Assembly: GCF_900005765.1 (NCBI RefSeq)
Contig: NC_041689.1
Location: 186,001 to 250,000 of the forward strand
Length of the DNA: 64,000 bases
Source: Plasmodium relictum
Lineage: Eukaryota > Apicomplexa > Aconoidasida > Haemosporida > Plasmodiidae
Direction of reading: 5' to 3'
The position numbers and the translations under genes were made by a program. Each line of letters starts with the position of its first letter. Positions within the stretch are counted from its first letter, which is position 1. The notes under the pieces were generated by a model, which was not told the origin of the DNA, did not search any database, and worked only from the letters and a program-made list of their open reading frames with translations. Below, piece by piece: positions 11,002-22,000 of the stretch.

Positions 11002-11231
11002 GTGTATCTGAATTATTTTATAAATACATATATATATTATAGCTTTTGTAGTTTATTATATATTTAATTATTTTTAAGTTAAAACAATAATATTTTAAAA
11101 TAGATATGTATATATCATTATTTATAGTTGTAGACTCTTTTTAAAAATTGTGTTATTATCATAATTTTTTTTTTTTTATTGTGCTATATGCTAAAGGAAT
11201 ATATTTTTATTAAAAAATGTAAAAATTAAAA

Positions 11232-11911
11232 ATGATAAAGTTAAATATAATACATTCTTATTGGCATTACAAAGCCTGGCAAAGAGCTACAGCAGGATAT
11301 CTAAGAACTTGTAATTTATTAAATATATATATATATATATGTATATATACTGTAATTAAATATTTAGAAGATAAGAAAGTATTAAAAACATTTATGTTGT
11401 ATGCCTATTTTATTATTTTTTTATTATTTACTTATTATTTATTTTTTTTTTTTAAAGTCATTAAAAATAACTTAGCTAATAATGAAATGATTGGCTATGT
11501 TATTAACGACAAACACCCTAAAAGTATAAGAGTAGCTTGTGATAGGTTAATAGAATTTTAAAACGAGGAAAAAAAAAAAAATATACAAAAAATAGAAACA
11601 AATATATTGAATATAAATTATATACATATCAAAATTATATAAATTATATATATCCACTTATAATGAATTTTAAATGAACAAATTTTTTTAATTTTTTTTT
11701 TTTTTTTTTGTTGTTATTTTGTCTTATTAGATATATGTATGTAGTTCGATATAAAAAAACTTTTCGATATACAAAAAAAATTTGGGCACATGACGAAAAA
11801 AGTGAAGCAAAAGTTGGTGATGTTGTTAGGATTCAGCCATTAGGATATAGAATTGGCCCTTGGAAAAATTATATCCTTGTAAAAATATTATATAAAGAAA
11901 ATAAAAATTAA
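11232..11911 (+). CDS. Mitochondrial ribosomal protein S17 (bS17m)
   Basis: Bacterial-type S17 of the small ribosomal subunit, nuclear-encoded. Three exons: 11232-11310, 11458-11545 and 11731-11911. Splicing joins ACT T to TC (Phe27) and GAT AG to A (Arg56), giving 115 residues. The S17 core is clear: [20 protein letters not shown], then [23 protein letters not shown] and [29 protein letters not shown], equivalent to the family's KY..T..Y.AHDE....GD.V.I...RPIS..K.W.LV.IL. The N-terminus ([20 protein letters not shown]) is basic and aromatic and may act as a presequence. Placement in the mitochondrion rather than the apicoplast is inferred from the lack of a signal peptide. Reading straight through the first intron would produce a false hydrophobic 109-residue protein. 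Confidence 0.88.
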
Positions 11912-12203
11912 GCATTTATAATAAAATATATAAAAATATAATATGATAATTTTTCTTTTTTTTAAATTTTATTATTTTTTTTTCTTTTTTTTAAACTATT
12001 TTTCATAATTTTTTATATTTAAATTTTTTTTTATTTTTTTAAATTTGGTATACAGTTAAATTCCTAGAAATTTCATTTTTATGAACTTTATTTTTTTTGT
12101 TTACAATTTTACTTTTCTTATTTAATAAAAAAAATATATTAAAAATTTCTTTGTTTCTAATTTTTTTTTTTTTTAAAAATATGCATTTGGGTTTATGTAA
12201 AAT

Positions 12204-13085
12204 TTAAAACTTTTCATAATCACTTATATTGGAAGTGTCATAGTAAGATTTTCTGTTATTTCTATTATAACTTGATGGAATATTCATATTTTTTAAAAAT
12301 AAGTTTAAATTATAATTAGGCTGAGTATCTCTTATATTTTCTTTTTGTTCTTCTATGTCTTTTTTGATTAATTCTCTATCCATCATTTTTTTTCTATATG
12401 CGTTAGTTATAAATACTTTTTCCTCCTTTTTAGTATCAATTTTTAATTTTTTCTGAATTAATATTTCTTTTTCTAATGCTCTCCTTTTTGTACTATTAAT
12501 TAAAGCATTCATATATTTGGATTTATTTGTTTGATTGTTATCTTTTTTCATAAATATTTCATCTATACTAATATCTTTTTCTCTTTCTTCTTTATTGAGC
12601 ATATTTTTAGTTTCATAATTTTCCCCATGTTTTTTATTTTTACTCTTCTCGCATTTGCCTTTATATTCTTCCTTATAATATTTGTCACATTTTTGATCTT
12701 CATCCCTTTTATTTCGTTCTCCTTCTTTTTTATATTTTTGAGGGCATATTCTATTTTCTCTTGTATTTATTTTTTCGTTGTTTAACTTTGTTAACTCTTC
12801 GCCTTTATATCCTAGATAAAGTATTTTCTTTTTGCCTTCTTTTTGATTCTTTTCAGGTTCCTTCTTGTTACATTTTTCTTTTATAGGATTTTCATGTTCA
12901 TAAATATATTCTTTTATTTCTCTTTCAATTTCTTTTTTTTTTTCTTCTTCAATTTTTTTGTTCTGATTATTTTCAAAGTCAAAAGTTTCTTCATCATCAG
13001 ACAACGAAAAAATATCCACTACTTTTTTATCTTCATTTTTATTTTCATTTTTATTTTTTTTATTAAAAGAAAAATTAATCTTCAT
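12204..13085 (-). CDS. NSRP1-like nuclear speckle splicing regulatory protein
   Basis: 293 residues, one exon, highly charged. The diagnostic part is about residues 190-260: SKYMNALINSTKRRALEKEI, then an ILIQKKLKIDTKKEEKVFITNAYRKKMMDREL stretch. This matches the N-terminal domain of NSRP1/CCDC55, whose hallmark is a coiled coil ending in E.FVT.AYKKKL. In animals NSRP1 binds SR proteins and alters splice-site choice. Upstream of that domain is a Lys/Glu-rich region with an acidic SLSDDEETFDFE patch (27-38), a likely casein kinase target. The order is unusual: in most homologues the domain lies near the N-terminus, here near the C-terminus after a long charged extension. It shares a 596-bp divergent spacer with ferrochelatase. 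Confidence 0.72.
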   Translation of the reverse strand: MKINFSFNKKNKNENKNEDKKVVDIFSLSDDEETFDFENNQNKKIEEEKKKEIEREIKEYIYEHENPIKEKCNKKEPEKNQKEGKKKILYLGYKGEELTKLNNEKINTRENRICPQKYKKEGERNKRDEDQKCDKYYKEEYKGKCEKSKNKKHGENYETKNMLNKEEREKDISIDEIFMKKDNNQTNKSKYMNALINSTKRRALEKEILIQKKLKIDTKKEEKVFITNAYRKKMMDRELIKKDIEEQKENIRDTQPNYNLNLFLKNMNIPSSYNRNNRKSYYDTSNISDYEKF

Positions 13086-13681
13086 TTCACATGTTTTATT
13101 ATTGATATTTAACCTTTTATTATGTATTTAAAATAAAATGAAACATTTTTATAAATTTTTTTTTTTTTCATTTAATTTTTCTTTTTTTTTTTTCTAATAA
13201 TAATTTTTATTATTTTATATCATTTTTTATTAAAACTTACGTGCATTTTTTTTACTTTTAAAAATATTTTCTTCATTTCTTTTTTTTTTTTTTAAGAATA
13301 TGAAATTTTAAAAATAAATGAAGTTGCACATATATTTTTATAATCTATTAATATTGTTGTTAATAATTAAATTCAAATAAGCTAAATGTATATATATAAA
13401 TATTTATATTAGTTATCATTTTTTTAATTCGTATATTATTTTTAATTAAATATATACCTTTTTCATTTGTGTAATTAGTTTATTCTAACAACTCTGTAAT
13501 TTATTTTTTTATCCTTTATTTTTTGCTATTGAGGTTTATAAATATATACTTATTTTTAAAATTGAATTTTTTTTTTTTTCTTTTTCTTTTTCTTTTAATA
13601 ATTCTCTATTCTACATATATATCTACAATTAATAATAAAAATTTGTTTATGAATTTTTAATAAAACTAGCTTCATACTAAC
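13086..13681. promoter_or_regulatory. Divergent intergenic region (NSRP1-like / ferrochelatase)
   Basis: A 596-bp spacer between divergent genes; both promoters must lie here. Only poly-T and A/T-rich sequence is visible. Confidence 0.5.
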
Positions 13682-15204
13682 ATGGATATAAATGAATTTT
13701 TAAATTACAACAACTTAAAATTGTCAAAAGATAAAATAAAAAATTTAGATAAAAATAAAATAGGAATACTTATAACAAATTTAGGTAGTCCTGATAAACC
13801 AACTTATTGGGGACTATATAAATATTTATCGCGTAAAAAAATTAAAACATATTAACAAATATAAGGAAAGATGAAAAAAAAAAAAATTTTTTTTGTATTG
13901 AATCTATTTTTGTTTGTATACTTTTCATTTATTTATATTTTAATTATTTTTTTTTTAGAATTTCTAGGAGATGCAAGAGTTGTTAAATTGAATAGATTTT
14001 TTTGGCTACCTATTTTATACGGTTTTATATTACCGTTTAGAAGTGGTAAATACATAAAAAAATATACATAAAAAAAAAAAAAAAAAATTTTATTTTTTTA
14101 AAAAGATATATTTTATAAATATGAAAATACAATTACAATGTAATGTTTTGTATATAATAAAAATAGTTCATTAAAATACTAACTTTAAATGTGATATATT
14201 GTAATATAACACATATATATATAGCATATTAATTAAATAGAAATAAAATGTAAAAAATATACTTCAGGAAATTCTGCATCAAAATATAAGAAAATATGGA
14301 CAAAAGAAGGATCACCATTAATTGTTAATACATATAATCAATATTTGGCTTTAAAAAAATTTTTATTTGCAAAGTAATTAAAAAAAAAAAAAAAATTTAC
14401 AACTTATTGTTAATAAGTTTAATGCTATTTTATGATAAAAAAAAAATAATTATAAAATATTATTTTTAATTATATATTTATATATATCATTACAGATATA
14501 ATAGCAAAATTACAATTACTTATGCAATGAGGTATGGTGAAAGATCAATAAAGAAAGGATTAGATGATTTAAAAAAAGAAAACATAAATAAACTTTTAGT
14601 ATTCCCATTATATCCTCACTCAGCAGAATGCACAGTTGCATCTACTTTGGATAGTGTATGTGATAGTTTAAGAAATTGGATAAATGTTCCAGAATTAAGA
14701 TTTTTATCAGGTTATTGTTTTCATGAGAAATATATAGATTCTATTAAAGAAAATATTGAAAAATTCTGGAGAGAAAATGGAAAAGGAAAAAAATTAATAA
14801 TTTCATATCACGGTTTACCTACTAAAACTGTGATGAATGGGGATTTGTATCCTTTTTTTTGTATTGAAAGTACTAACAAATTGGTTCAAAGATTAAATTT
14901 AAAAAAAGATGATTATGTTTTGGCTTTTCAATCAAGAATTGAAGGACAGGAATGGATACAACCCTACATAGAAGATATTATAATAAAGCTAGCTCTTGAG
15001 GGATGTGATAAAATAGATGTTATATGCCCATCTTTTTCTTCTGATTGTCTAGAAACATTAGAGGAAATTAAAATAAGTTATCAAGAATTATTTCAAAAAC
15101 ATTGTAAAGGAGAATTAAGATATATCAGCTGTTTAAATGATTCTAAAATTGGTATAGACTTGCTCATGAGTATTATCGAAGAAAATATAGTTGGGTGGAC
15201 ATAA
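13682..15204 (+). CDS. FC: Ferrochelatase
   Basis: Inserts ferrous iron into protoporphyrin IX, the last step of haem synthesis. Four exons: 13682-13832, 13959-14045, 14268-14373 and 14496-15204, all GT/AG with matching phases, giving 350 residues. Family landmarks in order: [87 protein letters not shown], the catalytic-His motif SYHGLP (His220), [14 protein letters not shown], and the C-terminal [15 protein letters not shown]. The enzyme is known in malaria parasites and is considered mitochondrial. Odd points: no obvious targeting presequence beyond about 25 polar residues, and [10 protein letters not shown] in place of the common FQSRFG..EW. Each of the three introns is in the 110-225 nt range and very A/T-rich. 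The start is the first ATG before the conserved NLGSP motif. Confidence 0.93.
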
Positions 15205-16192
15205 TATATATTCAAAAAAAAAATACATTTGAAAAAATTAAATTTTATTTACATTAAATTTTGTAGTTCTTTATTTGTTTTAATCCTATGTTCTTATAAT
15301 TTTCATTTAAATAGCTTTCCTTAAGATATGTTTTATTTTATTTAAATCCTATAAATATATGGTTTCTTTTTTTTTTTTTTTTTTTTTTTGTATATTTCTT
15401 TTTTCTTTTTTTTTTTAATTTTATAAATTTCATATATGGCATTTTTATCAATAATTTATATTTTAATTTTTTCTTTTTTTTTTTTTTTCCCTATAATGCA
15501 TGATTTAGTTTTAATAAAAAAAAAATTTTTTTGTTTAAATTAATCTAATTGTAAATTAAAAAATATTTTTATTGATCAAAAATTGCTAACTCATTGGTAT
15601 ATTAAATCATATTAATAGTGCTATTTTTTAAATTATGAAAGAAAAAAAAAAAAACATATAGAATTTATTTTTTTTTTAATATTGTTCTTTAAATTTTTTA
15701 TTTAATATGATCTCTGTTTTGTTTATAAGTTCCCTTTTTTTGAAATGCATTATGATGAAATAATAAAAAAAATAAAATAAAATAAATAAAAATAAAATTA
15801 TGGTCAAAATTTAATTTTGAAATATATATTGTATTGAAAAAATTTTACTTTATTTTAGAATAAACCAAACTTTCAAAATAAAATACTTATTAATATATAT
15901 GAATGCTTAAGTACATTTCTTTAAAATATTAAAAAAGAATCCTTTATAAAAATTTTATTCCTAAAGAAAGAATACATATCATTTAATTAGTATAAAATAA
16001 TTCAAATATTTAAAGAAAAAAAAATTTTGCATAAATGAAAAATAATTATACAATTTAAAATGTTTCATTGAAGAATATAATACATTTAAATTATATCATA
16101 GAAATCATCATAAATAGATATATGTTTTGTTAAAACAATTAATCTATTTAATTTTTTGGGGAATATTTGAATAAAAAAACAAAAAAAAAAAA
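15205..16192. other. Intergenic between ferrochelatase and RPB5
   Basis: About 1 kb, A/T-rich with long T runs (for example around 15368-15390). Ferrochelatase 3' UTR plus RPB5 promoter; no gene or RNA seen. Confidence 0.6.
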
Positions 16193-17516
16193 ATGGAAGA
16201 TCCAGTAACAAGATTTTATAAATGCAGAAAAACTTGTTGTGAAATGCTTGAAGATAGAGGATATGTTATAACACCAAGAGAAAAGCTTGAGAATTTTACA
16301 GCTTTTAAAGAAATTTTTGAAGAAAATGAGAAATTGTAATTATATATTACATTTCTAAATATTCATAATTCTTTTTTTTTTTTTTTTTCTTTTAATTATC
16401 TCAGTAATATATTAATGAAATTCTAAAAATTTTCATATTTTATTTTTTTTAATTTCATTTTAGACGATCTAGGATGACCATTATTACTAGTCATAAGAAT
16501 GATTCTAATAATAAGATTATAGTTTATTTTGCTGACGAAATTAAAAAAACAGGAGTAAAACCCTTAAGAGAGTAAAACAGAATTACATATATATATATAA
16601 TGAAATTAATATATAAAAAAACATTAATCATATATATTCATGTAAAATTTATTTAGATTAACTGAAAAAATGGATGAAAAATCTATTCAAAGAGCAATTC
16701 TTATCACACAAAATACATTAACACCATTTGCTAGAGATGTGAGTTTTTTTTTTTTTTTAAATGAAATCATTTTTTTTTATATAAATAAAACTATTTTATT
16801 ACATTTTATTATTCTCTTATTTTATTTAGGCAATTAAAGAGGCCGCACCAAGACATATTATAGAAAATTTTTTAGATACAGAATTATTAGTAAAATAAAT
16901 AAATATAAAAAATTATATAATTCTTAAAAAAAATAATTCCTTTTAAATTATATAAATGAATCACTTTTAATATATATATTTTATTAATTTAAAATTATTT
17001 AGGTTAACATAACAAAACATGAATTAGTTCCAAAGCATATTCCTTTATCTAGTGAAGAAAAAAGGAATTTATTACAAAGATATAAAGTAATACAAAAAAA
17101 AAAAAAAAAATTAAAAATAATTAAGTAAAATGAATGTTAATGAAATAAAAGTATTTAGTTAAAAAAAATATATAAAAAAATATTTTTAAAACTACAAACA
17201 AAAATTAAAATAAAAATTAAAAATTTTATTTTGTTTATTCTTTTTTTTTTTTTAGATTAAAGAGAACAAACTACCAAGAATTCAGGATGTAGACCCTGTA
17301 TGCCGATATTTTGGTTTATCAAAAGGACAAGTAAGAAAAAAAAAATAAATAAGACAATAATAATAAATTTTTTTATATATACCATTTAAAATTATTTAAA
17401 AATAAAATAAATATATCTATCTATCTGTCTATCCTTTCTTCTAAATTTAGGTTGTTAAAATAATTAGACCGAGTGAAACCGCAGGAAGATATGTAACATA
17501 TAGACTCGTGGTTTAA
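16193..17516 (+). CDS. RPB5: RNA polymerases I/II/III shared subunit RPABC1 (RPB5)
   Basis: Shared subunit at the downstream jaw of all three nuclear RNA polymerases. Seven exons: 16193-16335, 16464-16571, 16657-16738, 16830-16889, 17003-17086, 17256-17330 and 17451-17516. Phases agree at all six junctions, giving 205 residues against about 210-215 in yeast and human. The N-terminal jaw domain begins [25 protein letters not shown]. The strongly conserved archaeal-RpoH-like C-terminal domain follows: [59 protein letters not shown]. Every intron is below about 175 nt. Intron 6 contains a short run of CTAT/CTGT tetranucleotides at about 17414-17432. Confidence 0.96.
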
Positions 17517-18003
17517 TACATATATAAAGTTATTTTTTTTTATTGTTTTTTTCATAATCTCTTTTTTTTTTTTTTTGGGAAAAAAAATCTAAATAATAAT
17601 ATATTTTTTACCTTTTATTATATCTTATACTTTTAATTTTTTTTCTTATTTTTTTTAATATTTTATATATTTTTAATTTCGTTTATATTTTTGAATAAGC
17701 TATAATAAAACTTGTTTTTAATAATTGCTTTTAAACTTTAAAGTGTAATATTTTTAATAATTAATTTAATCATTTTTATAATAAGAATAATTACAAAGAT
17801 AAGATAATTTCTTTTTCTTTATTTGTTCCTTATTTTTTCCAAAAGAAATATATATACTTCCTTGTTTATTAACTCATTTTATGAAACATATTCATATTTT
17901 TAAATTATTAACCATACTTTATTATAATTAGTCTTATTTCATTTTCTTGAATTTTCTACATACGTTTTATTTATTTATTTATTTATTTTATTTTATCTTT
18001 GTT
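17517..18003. other. Convergent intergenic region
   Basis: 487 bp between the RPB5 stop and the WD40-gene stop; shared 3' flanks, T-rich, nothing else seen. Confidence 0.6.
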
Positions 18004-19191
18004 TTAGTTATTTTTAATTGAATTAAAACTATGAGCATGATTACTCCAAATAGAAATTTTGGAATTTTCTGCTGCTGCAAAAAAACCAGATAAATTATGA
18101 AAATCAAGAAAGTTAAAATGATTAAATTTATATGAAGAAATTTTATCTATTAATTTCACTTTATGTAATTCATATATATTAATAGTTGAATTATTTGAAA
18201 TAGATAGGAAAATTTTATCATCTGATCTTATTACTACATTATTATTATTGTATTCATTATGTATTACTTTTTTTAAATGAACTTTTTGATTTTTATCAAA
18301 AGTTAAGTAATACATAAAGTTACTATTCGTACTAACTATACAATTATTATTATTTATATTATAGCTTAGAACATTTTTATTCATATCTAACATAAAACTT
18401 GAAATCAAATTATTAGTCATTCTATAATCATATATACAAAATAAAGAAGGTTCGTAACAAACAAGCATAAAAGTTTCACCAAAATATTTTAAAGGATATA
18501 TATCTATTACTTCATTACACATTTTTAAATTGTTATTCGGAAATTTTATGTACTCTTTGTTTTCTTTATCACATATTATTTCTATATTCCCTATTTTATT
18601 TTTTATCTCTTTAAATGATATAACAAGATTATTATATGTATTTGTTTTATTATAAGTTAATATATTATCATTGAAATTATTATGATTTTTATTATTTGAT
18701 TTATTATTAATATGAGTATCATTCTCATTTGATTGTATTCCCTTATGTATAGGCGTGTTATTACAATAGGAAATATCATCATTGGTAAATATGTCTTTAT
18801 CAAATAAATTACTCTGTTTAATGTTTATATCATATATTGCTATATCCCCATTATGATTTATAGGAGTAATTAATTTATTATTTATGGAATAAGGTTTAGC
18901 AAAAGTAAAGTTGTTCGCATTTAATTTTATAACACATTTATCATATTTTATATTCCATATCTTTAATGAACCTTCTTTTGTTTTTACAAAAAAATTCTCA
19001 TTATTAAAAAAATTAGAATATAATGCAGTATAATTAGACACCTTATAATTGTGTACACTTTTCATATTACTTAAATCCCATAAGGTAACAAGTCCACATT
19101 TGCAACTAGATAAAAGATTATTTTCATCAAAAAACTTTACACTACATATATTATCTGAATGATTGCTTAAGTAAAATAATGCTTTATCCAT
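18004..19191 (-). CDS. WD40-repeat protein, ASA1/GNB1L-like
   Basis: 395 residues, single exon, predicted beta-propeller. Clear blades: NHSDNICSVKFFDENNLLSSCKCGLVTLWDL (about 10-41), NFFVKTKEGSLKIWNI (71-86), GDIAIYDI (around 115) and the last blade FLDFHNLSGFFAAAENSKISIWS (about 365-387). The spacing, with a regular first blade and a closing 'aaagednkIslW' blade, is reminiscent of ASTRA-associated protein 1/GNB1L, which helps TEL2-type chaperones fold PIKK kinases, but similarity is too weak to be sure. A low-complexity Asn-rich insert (about 155-185) separates the blades. Confidence 0.65.
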   Translation of the reverse strand: MDKALFYLSNHSDNICSVKFFDENNLLSSCKCGLVTLWDLSNMKSVHNYKVSNYTALYSNFFNNENFFVKTKEGSLKIWNIKYDKCVIKLNANNFTFAKPYSINNKLITPINHNGDIAIYDINIKQSNLFDKDIFTNDDISYCNNTPIHKGIQSNENDTHINNKSNNKNHNNFNDNILTYNKTNTYNNLVISFKEIKNKIGNIEIICDKENKEYIKFPNNNLKMCNEVIDIYPLKYFGETFMLVCYEPSLFCIYDYRMTNNLISSFMLDMNKNVLSYNINNNNCIVSTNSNFMYYLTFDKNQKVHLKKVIHNEYNNNNVVIRSDDKIFLSISNNSTINIYELHKVKLIDKISSYKFNHFNFLDFHNLSGFFAAAENSKISIWSNHAHSFNSIKNN

Positions 19192-19615
19192 TACACTTTT
19201 ATGAAATAATCAAAAAATAATTTTAATTACAATTTTTTATATTAAATATAAAATTAATAAACATAAATATAAATATATTTCAAATTTGAGCATAAAAAAA
19301 AAAAATTTTTAAAACAAAAAAAAAAAAAAAACATTGAAAACACTTATTTAAAAAAAATATTTAACAAAAAAAAAAAAAAAAGAAAAAGAAAAAAAAATAA
19401 TTGAAAGGTTTTTATATAAAGTAAAATATTATGAAAATTATCATGCAAAATGAGAAGAAAAAAAAAAAAAAATTATGCATTAATAAAAAAAACAAAGATT
19501 ATTTTCTTTTTCAATTTTAAAATATCAAATATTTCAAAAATTTTTAATTATCAAAAATATTTGAAATCTATAATATATTTAATATAAAATAAGTATATTA
19601 TATAATAATATAAAA
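19192..19615. other. Intergenic, poly-A rich
   Basis: 424 bp between two minus-strand genes, with several runs of 15 or more A. It must hold the WD40-gene promoter; no specific motif visible. Confidence 0.6.
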
Positions 19616-22000
19616 TTATTGTATTATTCTTATTGGATCTCTGAATTTCCAGTGTAAGGCATTTATTTCTCTTTCGAGTTTATCAGTGAATAATACTTTG
19701 TCTGTTAAGGAATATAAATTTTCTCTTAATTGTAAAAAATCAGAAACACCAATAATGGTTGAAGTAATAAATGATCTTGTGTAAACCCATTTTAATGCCG
19801 CTACCGTTAAATTAGGAAAATAATATTTCTGACTCAGGTAATATAACTCTCGAATAATATATGTGGCTAGAGATCCTCTCAACCTTTTCATATAAGATGG
19901 AAACTTTTGCATTCGTCCTTTTGTTGTATAATCAGTATACTCCAAATATTTCCCTGTTAATATACCAGCACATAATGGAGAATATGCTAAAATAGATATG
20001 TTAGTATTTTGAGGTCTAACAATTTCTAAAAAGCCTTTTTCTACATCATTTCGGCATAATAAATTATATTCTAATTGAACAGATACAGGTGGGGAAATAT
20101 GCAAATTTTTACATAATTCATAAAATTTTAATAAGCCAAAAGGAGTTTCATTGCTTAATCCCCATTCTCTTATTTTTCCTTTTTTTTTTAATTCATCTAA
20201 TGCTTGCAACTGTTCTATAAAGGGAACAAAATCATCATAATATTTATTATAGTCAAATAACACATCACTAAAATTAGCAGAGGATTGATTTGGGTAATAT
20301 CTATCAGGCCAATGCAATTGTAATAAATCAATATAGTTAGTTTTTAATCTTTTTAAACTATCATCTACACTAGATATTATATTTTCTTTGGTTAAAGTTA
20401 TAAGATTATCTTCATTGTTATATTTTTCTATCTCTTCTATTTTATTAATCATTTCGTAATCTTTTTTTAAATATAATTCTTCTTTTTTTTTTAACTTCTC
20501 TAATTTATCATATGAGCTATTGTTCTTATAATAATCCTCTTTACTTGATGATAATGAGGTTTCCTCTCTTTTTTTTTTTTTTTCTTCTGCTTTTTGTTCT
20601 TCCCATTTTTTTTTCTTATATTTTTTAAGCCATGGAATTTTATCAGTTCTACCACATATTTTAGTACTTAAAATAAATTTGTGTCTGTTTGCTTTTCCTT
20701 TTGATTTTAACCAATTTCCTAATATTTCTTCTGAAGAACCATATAAATTTTCATTAACAGGCAAGGGATATATTTCTGCTGTATCGAAAAAATTTACTTG
20801 AAATTCTTCATATGCATAATCAAATAATTCATGTGCTAATTTTTCATCTATATAATTACCAAAATTCATTGTACCTAAGCAAATTTCAGAAACTGCTAAA
20901 TTACTATTACCTAAATAATAATATCTCATATTTGGTTTATCGTCTCCATTTTTTTTAACACAATATAGCTGACTATATTTTTGATGTTCAATTAAATTAC
21001 CGTAAGGATATTTTACATATCTCCACGACTCAAAACCAATAGGCTCTCTACTATAACCACCAGTCAAAACATCACTTAACATTGGCTGTCTAAATATTTT
21101 GTTATCTAATTCTTTTTTAGGTACAATAATTTCTTTACTATAAAATCTTTTGTCCTTTTCTAACTCTGATTTATAAGGTGGTATCTCATGTTCAGTGTTT
21201 CGGAACATTTTATAATAATTTCTTCTTTTATATTTCCAGTAATAATCTCTTTCTTTATCATAATAAGTTAATATATAATCATATACAGGATTATCAAAAT
21301 CAGCTTTTATTAATTTTATATTTTTATTTTCATCATAATCTAATGGAAACATTATCCATTGATCATCTTTAATGCCTTGATTTTTTATATCAAAATTTGC
21401 TTCGAAATTTTCTTTTGCTTTTTTTAATTCATCATTATTCCATAACTTTTTTACTTTTTCATAATTTTCTTCGTCAACTATATATATACCCTCTTCTAAA
21501 TTATATATTCTGTATTCAATATCAACTCCTTTAATATTCACTTTTTTCAACTCCATTTCCTCAACATATTTATATGTTACTTCATCCTCTCTTTTTATAT
21601 TTTTCTTTATTTTATCAATAGATTTTTTATTGGAATTTATTAAGTCATTCTTATAATCATCATTATCATTTTTATCTTCATTAATTAAATTATACACATC
21701 ATTATTATCTTCATCTTCTTTTGTATATATTACTGTTTTAATTTTTCTTATGTTACTATATTTCTCATTAATAACATTATTTTTTATAAAGTATTTTATT
21801 TTTTTTTTTTTTCTATATTTTTTTGGAATTCTACTTGTACAGCTAAATTCTTTTCTTCTAAATTTTAATTGATATATTTTTAATATCTTTTTTTTTTTTG
21901 TTTTACTAATATAAATATCATTTCTTATGGAAAATAAATTGTATTTTTTACAATTAACTTCAATAAAAAAAAAAAACAATAATAAAAATATTAAGTTCAT
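19616..22000 (-). CDS. Aldo/keto reductase (Tas-like) with long leader
   Basis: 794 residues, one exon. The C-terminal 440 residues form an AKR barrel most like bacterial Tas/YgdS: LGNSNLAVSEICLGTMNFG, NFFDTAEIYPLPVNENLYGSSEEILGNWL, KFILSTKICG, LLQLHWPDRYYP, REWGLSNETPFG, LAYSPLCAGILTGKYL, STIIGVSDFLQLRENL. The catalytic tetrad is intact: Asp406, Tyr411, Lys447, His563. The N-terminus is a hydrophobic signal peptide (residues 1-17) followed by a very Lys-rich stretch, the bipartite form used for apicoplast import, so a plastid location is plausible. Residues 90-355 are a charged extension not present in bacterial relatives. A Lys/Glu-rich insert (about 456-532) lies within the barrel between the Lys and His residues. 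The substrate is unknown. Confidence 0.87.
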   Translation of the reverse strand: MNLIFLLLFFFFIEVNCKKYNLFSIRNDIYISKTKKKKILKIYQLKFRRKEFSCTSRIPKKYRKKKKIKYFIKNNVINEKYSNIRKIKTVIYTKEDEDNNDVYNLINEDKNDNDDYKNDLINSNKKSIDKIKKNIKREDEVTYKYVEEMELKKVNIKGVDIEYRIYNLEEGIYIVDEENYEKVKKLWNNDELKKAKENFEANFDIKNQGIKDDQWIMFPLDYDENKNIKLIKADFDNPVYDYILTYYDKERDYYWKYKRRNYYKMFRNTEHEIPPYKSELEKDKRFYSKEIIVPKKELDNKIFRQPMLSDVLTGGYSREPIGFESWRYVKYPYGNLIEHQKYSQLYCVKKNGDDKPNMRYYYLGNSNLAVSEICLGTMNFGNYIDEKLAHELFDYAYEEFQVNFFDTAEIYPLPVNENLYGSSEEILGNWLKSKGKANRHKFILSTKICGRTDKIPWLKKYKKKKWEEQKAEEKKKKREETSLSSSKEDYYKNNSSYDKLEKLKKKEELYLKKDYEMINKIEEIEKYNNEDNLITLTKENIISSVDDSLKRLKTNYIDLLQLHWPDRYYPNQSSANFSDVLFDYNKYYDDFVPFIEQLQALDELKKKGKIREWGLSNETPFGLLKFYELCKNLHISPPVSVQLEYNLLCRNDVEKGFLEIVRPQNTNISILAYSPLCAGILTGKYLEYTDYTTKGRMQKFPSYMKRLRGSLATYIIRELYYLSQKYYFPNLTVAALKWVYTRSFITSTIIGVSDFLQLRENLYSLTDKVLFTDKLEREINALHWKFRDPIRIIQ

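Noticed and set aside
11311-11457. Hydrophobic middle part of an apparent 109-residue protein
   Set aside because: This is intron 1 of mitochondrial S17; removing it restores the family alignment and the phase.
13871-14071. 66-residue hydrophobic frame on the plus strand
   Set aside because: It is ferrochelatase exon 2 read together with its flanking introns; the true exon is 13959-14045.
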